Below, piece by piece: positions 1-8,680 of a stretch of DNA of 59,157 bases (position 1 is the stretch's first letter; every line of letters starts with the position of its first letter). This stretch comes from Agrobacterium sp. a22-2. GTDB lineage: Bacteria; Pseudomonadota; Alphaproteobacteria; Rhizobiales; Rhizobiaceae. Position numbers and translations under genes: made by a program. The notes below the pieces were generated by a model that worked only from the letters and a program-made list of their open reading frames with translations, searched no databases and had not been told where the DNA came from. The DNA lies in the NCBI RefSeq assembly GCF_012276985.1, contig NZ_JAAXMM010000021.1, positions 1-59,157 of the forward strand. Reading direction: 5' to 3'.

Positions 1-127
1 CTCCCAAACCCTCCCCACAAGGGGGAGGGCTTAACCCAGCGGCACTCTTTGCAGATAGAGCCGAGCGGTTTCCGGTTAGTTTTCTCCCCCCTTGTGGGGG
101 AGATGGCCGGCAGGCCAGAGGGGGTTT
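1..127. repeat. Intergenic mosaic repeat (RIME-like), copy 1
   Basis: Two oppositely oriented C/G-rich arms bound this stretch: the left arm contains CCCTCCCCACAAGGGGGAGG and the right arm (about 84-105) contains CCCCCCTTGTGGGGGAG, followed by a GGCCGGCAGGCC palindrome and GGGGG. The same left arm returns at 59015, and related arms occur at 14642-14776 and 39390-39575. Such compound palindromic elements are common between genes in Rhizobiaceae. The window may start inside the element. Confidence 0.75.
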
Positions 128-255
128 TAAGGCGGCAAACAGTGGAGTTATGAGAGAACCGCCATCACCAGCAAAAACTCGGCTTACGAATATTGACGCC
201 TTAGCACTGGACGATCCATTCCTATGTTGAAAACCCAATTGGAGAGACCAATGCA

Positions 256-627
256 ATGTCGGACTTCGTTCAATCTGCGCTCGCCAGAGGACCGGAACAC
301 CGCACCACCCATAGTGATGTGATCGAGTGGGCAGGGACGCTGGACAGTGGGAACTTCTATAACGCGACCGCTCTGCAGATTGCGAGACTCTACAATGATG
401 GGGAGCTGACCTATAGTTTCTGTGACGCTCTGATGAATGATCTGTGGAGTGCGGCTCAAGCGGGCTTCGGCGCGGGTTCCAATCATGTACCTCAGCCATT
501 TTTCGATATTTACGAAGCTTTCGATGCCGGAGAATATCATCGCAAGCCCGATAAAAGCGATGATCCCGTTGCTGAATTCACAAATCCCATTATTGCGGAG
601 CTGGTGACGCGTTATTGCCAATATTGA
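256..627 (+). CDS. Hypothetical protein, 123 aa
   Basis: I do not recognise the family. The ATG at 256 follows a GGAGAG motif at about 241, a reasonable ribosome site. The protein is acidic and soluble with no signal peptide or membrane segment, and contains aromatic-rich stretches such as DIYEAFDAGEYHRKP. Its base composition is clearly lower in GC than the neighbours, and it lies next to mosaic repeats, which suggests recent acquisition. An overlapping open frame on the other strand (184-687) looks like an antisense shadow, but neither frame has a family match I can name. It stands alone, with no obvious operon partner. Confidence 0.5.
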   Translation: MSDFVQSALARGPEHRTTHSDVIEWAGTLDSGNFYNATALQIARLYNDGELTYSFCDALMNDLWSAAQAGFGAGSNHVPQPFFDIYEAFDAGEYHRKPDKSDDPVAEFTNPIIAELVTRYCQY

Positions 628-732
628 CGCGAGAAACTGCCCAATTCGGCATCCCGCCGCATTCTGTTGCGGGATCGCGCGGCACATTTCCTACGGCTAC
701 ACAATCTTTTCGATCCGACAGAGGTTGAAGCC

Positions 733-788
733 TCTGGATCCCGGCCTTGAGCCGGGATGACGGAAAGGGTTTATCGGCGATAACCGGC
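733..788. repeat. Palindromic intergenic repeat, unit A
   Basis: CCCGGCCTTGAGCCGGGATG with downstream GACGG, GTTTATCGGCG and AACCGGCAAG. It matches unit B at 1138-1208 in the same orientation. Confidence 0.6.
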
Positions 789-1137
789 AAGACGCAAAAC
801 CCACAGGAAGATGCCCTTCAGGCCCGCAAAGGACTTTGGGGTGGCCGGAGCAGAATTCTGGCGCGCGATGGGCGTCTGGAAGGCAAGCGGCGTTTCTGCC
901 GGATGGGAGGTCACCGCCGGTCCCTTGATGTCCTTGGCGACGGCCATGCCAGCCGCTTCGGTCAAGGGCGGGCGAGACGATCCTGTTGGCATGACGTCCT
1001 CCACGAAAGCGTTCGGTTGACGACCTGTCCAAGGCAGGCCCAGGTCGAGGCCGGCGACGCGCGCAAAATCAGATGCATCGGCTTACCACAAGTCAGCGGG
1101 ATTGTCACAGCCCGCCTTCTTCTGTGGAAGGGGCGCT

Positions 1138-1208
1138 GGGTCCCGGCTCAAGGCCGGGATGACGGGCGGTGTTTATCGGCGCAAAGGTCTATCGGCGGCA
1201 ACCGGCAA
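1138..1208. repeat. Palindromic intergenic repeat, unit B
   Basis: CCCGGCTCAAGGCCGGGATG followed by ACGGGCGG, GTTTATCGGCG and AACCGGCAAC. It is a direct-oriented relative of unit A, with a short internal expansion. Confidence 0.6.
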
Positions 1209-1252
1209 CCGAAGCGGGCTGAGCCGTGGCGGCATGTCCGAAAGGTTATCGA

Positions 1253-2260
1253 TCACCCAAACAGCACATCCGTCACCCGGACATCGCCCACCGCCCGGCG
1301 GTTCCAGTTGTGCATGGTGTGGTTGGCCATCGCCATCAAAGCGGACTGCTCGGCGCTGTCTTTTTCGACGTAGCGGGCGAGAAGGGCTGCGATCATGGCT
1401 TCGGCGGCGCGGGTGGTGCCGTCTTCGCATTTGACTGATATCGACAGGCCCTGGTCCGGCAGCACGGCGCAGAACACGCCTTCGGCGCCGGTTTTTGCGA
1501 AGATTTTTCCCGGGGCGATCTGCATGATCTGCGTGCAGGCGCGCTTGGTGCCGGCGACAAAGAAGGGTTCTGCCATGCAGGCCTCGATCAGGCGTTTCGA
1601 GGCTTTGGCACGTGAAGGTTCGAGGCCGGTGCCGGTGGCCATTTTGGCGAAACCGTGGGCCAGGCCCTTGAGCGGCACGGCATAGGTCGGGATCGAGCAG
1701 CCGTCGGTGCCGCAATTCTCGACGCCCAGATGCGCGCCGGTCAGGCTCTGCATGGTGGCGCGGATTTCAGCCTGCAGCGGGTGGTCATATTCGACGTAAC
1801 CCTTGGGATCATGGCCCATGTGGCAGCAGGCGCAGACGAAGCCGGAATGTTTTCCCGAGCAATTGTTGTGCAGCGCCGTAGGCCTGTCCAGGGTGCGGGC
1901 CTGGTGGATCAGGGTGTTCTGGTCGAACGACCAGTGGGCGCCGCATTCGAGCGTGTCGACATCGCGGCCGGCGCGGGCCAGCATCGCGGCGGCAAGCTCG
2001 GCATGGGCGTCCTCGCCGGAATGGGAGGAGCAGGAGAGCGCCAATTCCTTGTTGCCGAAGCCATAGGCGTCCGCAGCACCGCTTTCGACCAGCGGCAAAG
2101 CCTGCATGGCCTTGCAGGCCGAGCGCGGGAAGACGGGGCTGTCGATGTCGCCGGCGGCAAAGACCACGGCGCCATCGCCATCGACCACCACGGCCATGCC
2201 GCGATGGCGGCTTTCGACCAGCGTGCCGCGGGTCACTTCAACGGTAACGGGATTGTGCAT
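1253..2260 (-). CDS. L-asparaginase, Rhizobium etli type (class 3)
   Basis: Hydrolyses asparagine to aspartate and ammonia in the cytoplasm. The 335-residue protein has the signature of the rhizobial asparaginase family, which is unrelated to E. coli AnsA/AnsB. Visible residues fit the two Ser-Lys pairs and metal site described for the R. etli enzyme: S47-x-x-K50 in PRSACKAM, S78/S79 in SCSSHSGED, C134 and K137 in NNCSGKHSG, C188 in GTDGCSIP, and K256 in KIFAKTGAEG. The ATG at 2260 is preceded by GAGG. It is divergent from the DUF3750 gene at 2333, so the roughly 70 bases between hold both promoters. The gene is transcribed alone. Substrate assignment rests on family residues, so I am fairly sure of the family and less so of physiological role. 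Confidence 0.85.
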   Translation of the reverse strand: MHNPVTVEVTRGTLVESRHRGMAVVVDGDGAVVFAAGDIDSPVFPRSACKAMQALPLVESGAADAYGFGNKELALSCSSHSGEDAHAELAAAMLARAGRDVDTLECGAHWSFDQNTLIHQARTLDRPTALHNNCSGKHSGFVCACCHMGHDPKGYVEYDHPLQAEIRATMQSLTGAHLGVENCGTDGCSIPTYAVPLKGLAHGFAKMATGTGLEPSRAKASKRLIEACMAEPFFVAGTKRACTQIMQIAPGKIFAKTGAEGVFCAVLPDQGLSISVKCEDGTTRAAEAMIAALLARYVEKDSAEQSALMAMANHTMHNWNRRAVGDVRVTDVLFG

Positions 2261-2332
2261 CTGCGAGCCTCAAAAAATTCCTGATTTGCATCGCTTATAG
2301 CAAAACACGATCCGATACACGAGGCTTGGCCA

Positions 2333-3070
2333 ATGAAATTCCTGAAACGACTGGTGCTGGCCGTCCTTGTCATCTTCGTGCTGCCGACGCTGGTGTCGGC
2401 CGGGCTCTGGGCGATCAAGGAGCGGCCGGCCAATTGGCGCGATGCCGACTGGTCGTCATCAGGGCAATTGCCGCCGGCGCGTGATGATGATCAGGCCGCC
2501 ATCTATGTGTTTTCGGCGATGACCGGCGGCTTCAAGGGCGCCATTGCCAGCCATGCCTGGATCGTCACCAAGCAGAAGGGCGGCGCCGAGTACCAACGTT
2601 ATGACAAGGTTGGCTGGGGCAGCCCGATCCGCCGCAACCACCGTCCGCCGGATGCCTATTGGTATTCCAACGCACCGCGGCTGGTGACCGAGCTCCATGG
2701 CGGGGCGGCTGAAAAGCTGATCCCCAAGGTGGAACAGGCGATCGCCGACTATCCCTATGGCATGGCCGGCGGCTACCGCATCTATCCCGGCCCGAACTCC
2801 AATACCTTCGTGGCGCATGTGCTGAGACAAGTGCCCGAGCTTGGCGCCGTGTTGCCGTCCGATGCGGTCGGCCGGGATTACCTGGCGGATGGGCACGTGT
2901 TTTCCATCGACGCGGACGGCCGCGACATGCACCTGACCTATGACGGGCTGATCGGCCTGGCGGCAGGCACCCGCAGCGGGCTGGAAGTCCATTTCCTAGG
3001 CCTGGTGGCCGGTATCGATGTGCAGAAGCCCGGGCTGAAAGTGCCGGGGCTCGGCACCTGGCGCTTTTGA
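2333..3070 (+). CDS. DUF3750 family membrane-anchored protein
   Basis: A 245-residue protein with an N-terminal hydrophobic segment at about residues 6-27 (LKRLVLAVLVIFVLPTLV) that is a signal anchor; the rest should lie in the periplasm. The motifs ASHAWIV, GWGSPIRRNHRPPD and YPGPNSNTFV fit the DUF3750 family as I know it, whose function is unknown. The arrangement of a conserved His near the start and an N-S-N-T-F block later hints at a hydrolase-like fold, but this is only an impression. The ATG at 2333 has GAGG upstream. It converges on the TPR glycosyltransferase gene, whose stop lies five bases beyond. Confidence 0.7.
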   Translation: MKFLKRLVLAVLVIFVLPTLVSAGLWAIKERPANWRDADWSSSGQLPPARDDDQAAIYVFSAMTGGFKGAIASHAWIVTKQKGGAEYQRYDKVGWGSPIRRNHRPPDAYWYSNAPRLVTELHGGAAEKLIPKVEQAIADYPYGMAGGYRIYPGPNSNTFVAHVLRQVPELGAVLPSDAVGRDYLADGHVFSIDADGRDMHLTYDGLIGLAAGTRSGLEVHFLGLVAGIDVQKPGLKVPGLGTWRF

Positions 3071-3074
3071 CCGC

Positions 3075-4994
3075 TCACCGGCTGGCAAGGGGCGTGAGCC
3101 GCGACGGCAAGGCGGGCACGTCGAGATGGTCGGGCGCCTGCCCTGCCCTTGCCCGTTCGGCCATCATCTCGTAGCCACGCTCCAGATGGCGGGTGAACCT
3201 ATCGCTGTCGAACAGCGGGGCGAGGAAGCGGTTCCGGTCGAGCCGCTGGCGAAGCGCTGCGAGCGCAAAGGGGTCTTTGGCGAGCTGGACCGCCCGGCCG
3301 ACGAAATCGGCATCGTCCTGCGCCACCAGCTCCGGCACACCGGCGGCCTTCAGCAGGCTTTCGGAGACCCGCGAGGCAAAGGCCGTTCCCTTTTTGGTCA
3401 ACACCGGCAGGCCGGCCCACAGCATGTCGGATGTGGTGGTGTGGCCGTTATAGGGGAAGGTATCGAGGCCGAGATCGGCCAACGGCAGGCGCGAGACATG
3501 CTCGGCATAGGGCAGATTGCCGGCAAAGACGATCCGCGAGGGCGCCACGCCCTTGTCGGCAAGCGCCGCGCCCAGATTGCGCCGCGCGATTTCGGCGCGG
3601 CAGAGAATCCAGAACACGCTGTCGGGCACGGCGTTCAGCACGTCGGCCCAGAGTTTGAGCGTGCGCGGCGTGATCTTGTAGGTGGCGTTGAACGAGGCAA
3701 AGACAAGGGCGTCCTCCGGCAGGTCATGGTCGGCGCGTGTCGTGGCCTGCGGCAGGGGCCGGGCCAGCGCCGTATTGGCCTGGTAGGTCTCCGGCAGGCG
3801 GCAGAGCTTTTCCGAATAGAAGGGCTGGCTGCTGTCGGGCGTCACCACGGGGTCGGCGATGACATAGTCCAGATCGACGCCGGTCACGCTGCCGGGAAAG
3901 CCGAGATAGGTGGCCTTGACCGGGGCGTCCGAGAGGTGGACGATCTCGAGCCGCGCCCCCATCGTATGACCCTTGAGATCGACGAGAATGTCGATGCCGA
4001 GATCACGGATCGTCTCCACCACCTGGGCATCGCTGAGGTGGGCGACGGGCACGATGCAGCGGCGCAGCGCTTCCGGCCAGCTGGCCTGCTGGGTGGCGGC
4101 ATGGCGCTCGGTATGGCAGAGCAGCACGATGTCGAACTTGTCCGGATCGTGACTGGCCATCGCCTCGCGAAACAGCGTCATGGTGGCATGGCCGAAAAAG
4201 TCATTGGAGAGATAGGCGACGCGGATCTTAGTTCCCGGGGCTGAGAACGGCCGGCGCGGTGCCGGCTGGCCGAGCCGGCCGGCGGTGAATTTCCGGGTCT
4301 CCTGGCTGGGACGGCTGTTGATCTCTTCGTCCTCGCTCCACAGAATGCGGGCAAGCGGCGCTTCGCGCAGCAGCAGTTGCTCGGCTTCCGGCCGGTCGGG
4401 CTCGGCCATCAGCGTTTCATAGGCCTGCATGGTTTCGAAATCGCAGACCTCGCGGGCGACGGTGAAACGGGTCGACAGCAGGAAGGGATCGCCGGGGGTG
4501 GCGGCAAGCGCTTGCGACAGAAAGGCGTAAAGTTCGTCGAAACGCCCGGACAGGCGGAAATGGTTGATCATCAGCGCCATATGCTGCGGATTGCCGCGAT
4601 CGAGGTTTGCCAGCAGCGGCTCCAGTTCGCCGCGCCGGCCATTGGAAAACAGCAGGTTGGCCACCGTAAAGGCCAGGTCGGCATCGGCCGGATTGAGCTG
4701 TGCGGCGCGCGGGCCGATCTTCAGCACCGCCTCGGTCAAGCCGAGCGACAGATAGAGCCGCACGGCCAGCTTCATGAAGCTCGCCGCCTTGTCGCCGGCA
4801 AAGGCGCCGGCCTTTGCAAAGGCCTCTGCCGCGGCCAGCTGGTCGCCGGTCTTCAGGTGGATATTGCCGATCAGCGCCAGGGGGCCGACGGAGGCGGGAT
4901 TGCCGGGGATGATGGCGGACTTCGCCAGCGACAGGGCGGCATCGTAGCGACCCGCCTGATAATCGCGCACCGCCTTTTCGAGAGAGCCCTTCAT
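3075..4994 (-). CDS. TPR protein with O-GlcNAc transferase (SPINDLY/OGT)-like C-terminal domain
   Basis: A 639-residue protein. The first roughly 230 residues are helical TPR-like repeats (for example IGNIHLKTGDQLAAAEAFAKAG). The remainder is the GT41 catalytic region: IRVAYLSNDFFGHATM opens the N-catalytic lobe, VDLKGHTMGAR and YLGFPGSVTG follow, and the C-catalytic lobe has FASFNATYKITP, DTFPYNGHTTTSDMLWAGLP and TRKG-like KKGTAFASRV. These are the UDP-sugar binding landmarks of OGT. Family members transfer GlcNAc or other sugars to protein Ser/Thr, but the target here is unknown. The ATG at 4994 is chosen because AGGACAAGG lies upstream; a longer open frame continues to 5111 without support. 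The stop falls between gene ends, facing DUF3750. Confidence 0.8.
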   Translation of the reverse strand: MKGSLEKAVRDYQAGRYDAALSLAKSAIIPGNPASVGPLALIGNIHLKTGDQLAAAEAFAKAGAFAGDKAASFMKLAVRLYLSLGLTEAVLKIGPRAAQLNPADADLAFTVANLLFSNGRRGELEPLLANLDRGNPQHMALMINHFRLSGRFDELYAFLSQALAATPGDPFLLSTRFTVAREVCDFETMQAYETLMAEPDRPEAEQLLLREAPLARILWSEDEEINSRPSQETRKFTAGRLGQPAPRRPFSAPGTKIRVAYLSNDFFGHATMTLFREAMASHDPDKFDIVLLCHTERHAATQQASWPEALRRCIVPVAHLSDAQVVETIRDLGIDILVDLKGHTMGARLEIVHLSDAPVKATYLGFPGSVTGVDLDYVIADPVVTPDSSQPFYSEKLCRLPETYQANTALARPLPQATTRADHDLPEDALVFASFNATYKITPRTLKLWADVLNAVPDSVFWILCRAEIARRNLGAALADKGVAPSRIVFAGNLPYAEHVSRLPLADLGLDTFPYNGHTTTSDMLWAGLPVLTKKGTAFASRVSESLLKAAGVPELVAQDDADFVGRAVQLAKDPFALAALRQRLDRNRFLAPLFDSDRFTRHLERGYEMMAERARAGQAPDHLDVPALPSRLTPLASR

Positions 4995-5112
4995 GCCGCC
5001 TTGTCCTTGCAAACCCGGCGCCCGCTCCGGGCGCCCCTGTTGCGGCCAGCGGTAAAGCCGCACCGTTGCACGAAACTGGCCATCGAGCGTGTCGCCGGTC
5101 GCGCAACGCAAA

Positions 5113-5135
5113 AAGGGCCGCGCGAGGCGGCCCTT
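5113..5135 (-). terminator. Rho-independent terminator of the 24-codon gene
   Basis: Perfect 9-bp stem AAGGGCCGC / GCGGCCCTT with a 5-base loop. Read on the minus strand it is followed by a run of T. It separates the small gene at 5198-5272 from the glycosyltransferase gene at 4994, so the small gene is its own transcription unit. Confidence 0.8.
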
Positions 5136-5197
5136 CCATGAGTTTGGTCCTGTTGCAGACCCGGACCGCCCAACAGGCGACCCGCAGGAAGGCGCGT

Positions 5198-5272
5198 TCA
5201 GGCCGAGGGCTGCCCCGTCAAAACCATCACCTTAACCATGTCACGAACACAGACCGAAATCTCATTAGACAT
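5198..5272 (-). CDS. Putative 24-aa small protein
   Basis: A 24-codon frame starting ATG at 5272 (MSNEISVCVRDMV...) and ending TGA at 5198. A strong ribosome site, GAAAGGAAGGTGATCC, stands directly upstream, and an intrinsic terminator follows 62 bases after the stop. Between stop and terminator is a second possible stem, CCTGTTG / CAACAGG. The frame is too short for family recognition; the middle is hydrophobic (VKVMVLTG) but too short for a certain membrane span. It could be a small protein, or the translated part of a regulatory RNA. The ribosome site and terminator argue that this is a real transcript. Confidence 0.55.
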   Translation of the reverse strand: MSNEISVCVRDMVKVMVLTGQPSA

Positions 5273-5431
5273 TGGATCACCTTCCTTTCGTTACGTTGTC
5301 GATGACCAAAAGGTAGGGTTTGGTGCCCTATTCCGCAAGCCACATATTGTAAAAAGCGCGAGGCATATGTGAGTTGCATTGCAGCAAAACTGGCTTATCA
5401 TACGCCAGCTTGTCATCGAGATTCCCGGCAC
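5273..5431. other. AT-richer intergenic region upstream of the small gene
   Basis: About 160 bases, relatively AT-rich, between the small gene and the oxidoreductase stop at 5432. It should hold the small gene's promoter, but I cannot pick a convincing -35/-10 pair. Confidence 0.4.
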
Positions 5432-6433
5432 TTAGCCAATCCGCATGACGATCTTGCCGATATGCCGGCTGCTTTCCATCAGGCGATGGGCCTCAACCAC
5501 CTCGTCAAAACCGACCACCGTGTGGATGACCGGAGCGACGGCTCCAGCCTCCAATAGCGGCCAGACCTGCGCCAAAAGTTCGTCGCGAATGCCGCGCTTT
5601 TCCTCCCCCGTGCGCGGCCGCATGGTGGAGCCGGTAACCGTCAGGCGCTTGACCATGATCGGCCGCAGATCGACCTTGTCGGCCACGGCACCGCCCAGAA
5701 AAGCGATGATCGACAGGCAGCCGTCCTTGGCGAGTACGGCGAGATTCTTCTCGAAATAGGCAGCCCCGATCATGTCGAGCACGATGTCGACGCCGCGCTT
5801 GCCGGTCTCGGCCTTGATCACCTCGACGAAATCCTCGGTCTTGTAATTGATGGCGCGGCTGGCGCCCAGCCCAATGCAGGCCTCGCATTTCTCCACCGAC
5901 CCGGCTGTGGTGTAGACCGTGGCGCCGAAGGCTTTTGCAAGCTGGATCGCCGTGGTGCCGATGCCGGAGGTGCCGCCATGGATCAGCACGGTCTCGCCTT
6001 CGGTCAGGCCCGCCATCTGGAAGAGATTGGCCCAGACGGTGAAGAAGGTTTCCGGAAGTGCGGCGGCCCTGACGGCATCATAGCCTTTCGGAAACGGCAG
6101 CGCCTGGCCAACGGGTACGATGCAGTACTGCGCATAACCGCCACCATTGGCGAGACCGCAGACCTTATCACCGACGGCGTATTCGGTCACACCAGCGCCG
6201 AGCGCCACCACTTCGCCGGCCACTTCCAGGCCAAGGATCGGGCTTGCGTCTTTCGGGGCCGGATAGGTGCCCTGGCGCTGCGCCACGTCAGGCCGATTGA
6301 CGCCGGCCGCCTCGACCTTCAGCAGGATCTCGCCTGGCCTCGGGCGCGGCACCGGGCCGGTCGCAAACGCCATGACCTCCGGTGCGCCGAAGGCAGGCAA
6401 ATCGACAAATCGCATGGTGTCCGGAAGGGTCAT
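5432..6433 (-). CDS. NAD(P)H quinone oxidoreductase, PIG3/zeta-crystallin type MDR
   Basis: A 333-residue zinc-free medium-chain reductase. The N-terminal catalytic part has VEAAGVNRPDVAQRQGTYP and GLEVAGEV; the NADPH fold has VLIHGGTSGIGTTAIQLAKAFGA near residues 140-165, the usual AxxGxxG-type site of this group. It probably reduces quinones or enones in the cytoplasm. Translation is taken from ATG 6433 (MTLPDTMRFVDLP) because CAGGAG lies just upstream, not from the longer open frame. It is a single gene with its own 200-base upstream region shared with the end of the ABC operon. Confidence 0.85.
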   Translation of the reverse strand: MTLPDTMRFVDLPAFGAPEVMAFATGPVPRPRPGEILLKVEAAGVNRPDVAQRQGTYPAPKDASPILGLEVAGEVVALGAGVTEYAVGDKVCGLANGGGYAQYCIVPVGQALPFPKGYDAVRAAALPETFFTVWANLFQMAGLTEGETVLIHGGTSGIGTTAIQLAKAFGATVYTTAGSVEKCEACIGLGASRAINYKTEDFVEVIKAETGKRGVDIVLDMIGAAYFEKNLAVLAKDGCLSIIAFLGGAVADKVDLRPIMVKRLTVTGSTMRPRTGEEKRGIRDELLAQVWPLLEAGAVAPVIHTVVGFDEVVEAHRLMESSRHIGKIVMRIG

Positions 6434-6630
6434 CGGGAAACTCCTGTGCAAGATCGGAGCCCTCGCACTTAGACCAGACGGGGAGATTTGGGAAGGCGGT
6501 GTGGTGTCGCGGGGGGCCACGACTGGCGCTGATGGCTGGCACAATGAATATGACAAGCCTTGACAGAGGCCAGGAAAGACCGGCAAGCCGCGACGCCGTC
6601 TGCCGCTCACGGTATCCACCTTGCGCGCCA

Positions 6631-7914
6631 CTACATCAGAAGCGCGCCCATGGAAAGCTTGCGCAGGGCGACGGCAATGTTGGCGACCAGCGCCTGCTTT
6701 TTGTCCCCGCGATCGGGATAGCGGGTCATGTTGTCGCCGTTGTGCATGAAGACATAGCCGCCGCGGCCGGTCAGCGTTGGATATTGCCACAGCCAGTCCG
6801 CCGGCTTCGGATCATGGTTCGAGCCGACATCGGTCAGCCAGATCGCCCCTGGCGGCGGATCGGTCCAGCCGCGGGCATATTGGCCGTAAACGCCTTTCCA
6901 GCCGTCGAAACCCTCGCCGAGGTCGGAAAAGATCGAGAACCGGTCGTCGCGGATGCGCACCTTGATATTGGTGAAGGGCCGCGACGGAACGGCGTGGAAC
7001 GGCGCCATGAACGGCAGCCAGGGCTGGCAGGGTTCGGCGCAGATGATCAGGTTCCCGCCGCGCTCCAGATAGGCGATCAGATCCTTTGCGCGGGTTTTCA
7101 GGAAGAACTCGTCATGGCTGCTCGGAATGTACAGGGTATTGGTCTGATCCAGCAAATCGACGCCGAGTTGGTAAAGCGGCGCAAACAGGGCCTGGAAGCC
7201 GGCATTGCCAAGGCTTTCCTCCAATCCTTCCGGATGCCATTCCGATGAAACTTCTGAGCATTGCAGATAGGTGAACCGGTTTCTGGACGGCCTGACGATG
7301 CCGAGCTCGCGGCTGAGCCAGGGATAGAAGGACTGCAGGAACCGCGTCGTTGCCGGCATGAAGCGCTGGCCGTTGTGGGAATGCGGATCAAGCGTCGACA
7401 GCAGCAGCCGGCCGCCGCCCGGCAGCGACGGAAAATCGAGGAACAGGCTGCCGCTGCCATCGTCGATCTCCAGGATCGAGCGCGCGCCTTCCGGCACATT
7501 GTAGGAGCCGCCCCAGTGCCAGCTCATATGCGACAGCGGCAGGCTTTCGGTGATCGGGTGGTGTGGGACGGAAAGCCGGACCTCGAGCTTTTCGCCCTTC
7601 GTCCACCACAGCCAGTCGCGGCAATTGCCGGGCGTCCATTTAAGCCCTGGCATGTCGAGCCAATCGGCATGGCCCTGCAACAGCACGATGAGGAAACCGC
7701 CGCCGTGCCGATAGGCATTCAGCTGCGCAGCGTAAGGGCGTGCCGACCCTCCATCCATGGCATCCGGCATGATCACGGCGGCATAGGACGACAGGTCGAT
7801 CCCCGGCAGGTCGTGGATATAGATAAGGTCGTCGATATAATGGCGAAAGTCCTGGAAGCTGCGCAGCTGCCAACTGTTGCCCCAGTGGATATAGGCGATG
7901 CCCTTGCCGCGCAT
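6631..7914 (-). CDS. Uncharacterised protein with two glutamine-amidotransferase-like domains, last gene of the metal-chelate ABC operon
   Basis: About 427 residues, no signal peptide, so probably cytoplasmic. I do not recognise a named family. Two halves look alike in outline: an early Rossmann-like part with IDLSSYAAVIMPDAMDGGSA and HGGGFLIVLLQGHADWL, and a later one with QLGVDLLDQTNTLYIPSSHD and ERGGNLIICAEPCQPWLP. This strand-GGG-strand pattern is that of class I amidotransferase-like (ThuA/BPL-N-like) folds. The usual nucleophilic Cys position holds G-H in the first half; the second half has a Cys (ICAEPC). It is rich in Trp and His (SHMSWHWGGSY). It follows the ATPase stop within about eight bases; a GGTGAG ribosome site precedes ATG 7914, and an alternative ATG is at 7929. 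Its position implies a role tied to the imported ligand. Confidence 0.6.
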   Translation of the reverse strand: MRGKGIAYIHWGNSWQLRSFQDFRHYIDDLIYIHDLPGIDLSSYAAVIMPDAMDGGSARPYAAQLNAYRHGGGFLIVLLQGHADWLDMPGLKWTPGNCRDWLWWTKGEKLEVRLSVPHHPITESLPLSHMSWHWGGSYNVPEGARSILEIDDGSGSLFLDFPSLPGGGRLLLSTLDPHSHNGQRFMPATTRFLQSFYPWLSRELGIVRPSRNRFTYLQCSEVSSEWHPEGLEESLGNAGFQALFAPLYQLGVDLLDQTNTLYIPSSHDEFFLKTRAKDLIAYLERGGNLIICAEPCQPWLPFMAPFHAVPSRPFTNIKVRIRDDRFSIFSDLGEGFDGWKGVYGQYARGWTDPPPGAIWLTDVGSNHDPKPADWLWQYPTLTGRGGYVFMHNGDNMTRYPDRGDKKQALVANIAVALRKLSMGALLM

Positions 7915-7921
7915 GGTCGGC

Positions 7922-8680
7922 TCACCCATCGAGATGGCTATTGTCACGGCGGAACACCGGCGCGTAGGTATGCTTGGCCAGCCCCTCGAAATCCGCCCGG
8001 GCAATCGGCAGGTGGTAGAGGTCGGTAAGGTTTCCGGCACTCAGCGTATCGGCCGTCGGCCCATAGACGTAGCTGCTGCCGCTGGTCATCAGCAGCACGT
8101 CGGTGGCGATTTCCACGGCGTGTTGCGGCATGTGGGTGGAAAAGACGATCGTCATGGCGTGCTTTGCCCGCAGATGGTCGAGGAGGACCAGAACCTTGTC
8201 CTGATTCCGGTAATCGAGCGCCGCACAGGGTTCGTCCAGCACCAGCAATTCGCATTCCGATGCCAAGGCCTGGGCGATGATCACCAGCTGGCGTTGGCCT
8301 CCGCTCAAGGAATTGAAAGCCTGACATTCCAGATGCTCGATTCCCAGCATCTGGAAGTAGCCTCGGACGATCTCGAAATCCCGCCGCCCCGGAGCGCCGA
8401 GTAGGCCGAGATGGCGGGCCCGTCCCATCAGTGCGATATCAAAGGCGGAATAGGAAAACGGCACGTCGAACAGTTGCGGCACGAAGCCCGCCTGCCCACC
8501 GATCGACAGATGGCCGGATTTTGGCTTGATGGCACCGATCACGGTATTGATCAGCGTCGTCTTGCCGACGCCATTGGCTCCCAGCACCGCCAGGATGCCG
8601 CCGCGCTGCAGCTTGAAACTGTAATTGCTGAGAATGATCCTGCCGCCGCGGGCGACAGTGAGCCCGTTTGCGTCAATCAC
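7922..8680 (-). CDS. ABC transporter ATPase, FecE/BtuD family
   Basis: Energy subunit of a binding-protein-dependent importer for metal chelates. Walker A is GANGVGKTT, the signature is LSGGQRQLV, Walker B is LLVLDEPCAALD, and the switch His is in FSTHMP. The start is taken as GTG 8680, which overlaps the permease stop and has GAGG upstream; the frame is open further but runs into the permease. The roughly 252-residue length matches the family. The region after the switch ends with HTYAPVFRRDN, close to the usual C-terminus of siderophore ATPases. Confidence 0.85.
   Translation of the reverse strand: MIDANGLTVARGGRIILSNYSFKLQRGGILAVLGANGVGKTTLINTVIGAIKPKSGHLSIGGQAGFVPQLFDVPFSYSAFDIALMGRARHLGLLGAPGRRDFEIVRGYFQMLGIEHLECQAFNSLSGGQRQLVIIAQALASECELLVLDEPCAALDYRNQDKVLVLLDHLRAKHAMTIVFSTHMPQHAVEIATDVLLMTSGSSYVYGPTADTLSAGNLTDLYHLPIARADFEGLAKHTYAPVFRRDNSHLDG

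Larger units (their letters stand above)
628..1252. other. Gene-poor stretch with two related palindromic repeats
   Basis: No convincing gene. Two related units are present: 733-788 and 1138-1208. Each has a palindrome of the form CCCGGC-TTGA/TCAA-GCCGGG, then GATGACGG, then GTTTATCGGCG and AACCGGCAA. They flank about 350 bases in which a GTG-started minus-strand frame (771-1004) reads plausibly but lacks a recognisable family and runs into the repeat. It may be a decayed gene fragment. Confidence 0.5.

Noticed and set aside
184..687. Minus-strand open frame of 167 codons overlapping the first hypothetical gene
   Set aside because: It lacks a ribosome site, reads through the repeat-bearing flank and has no protein-like pattern; the plus-strand frame has better support.
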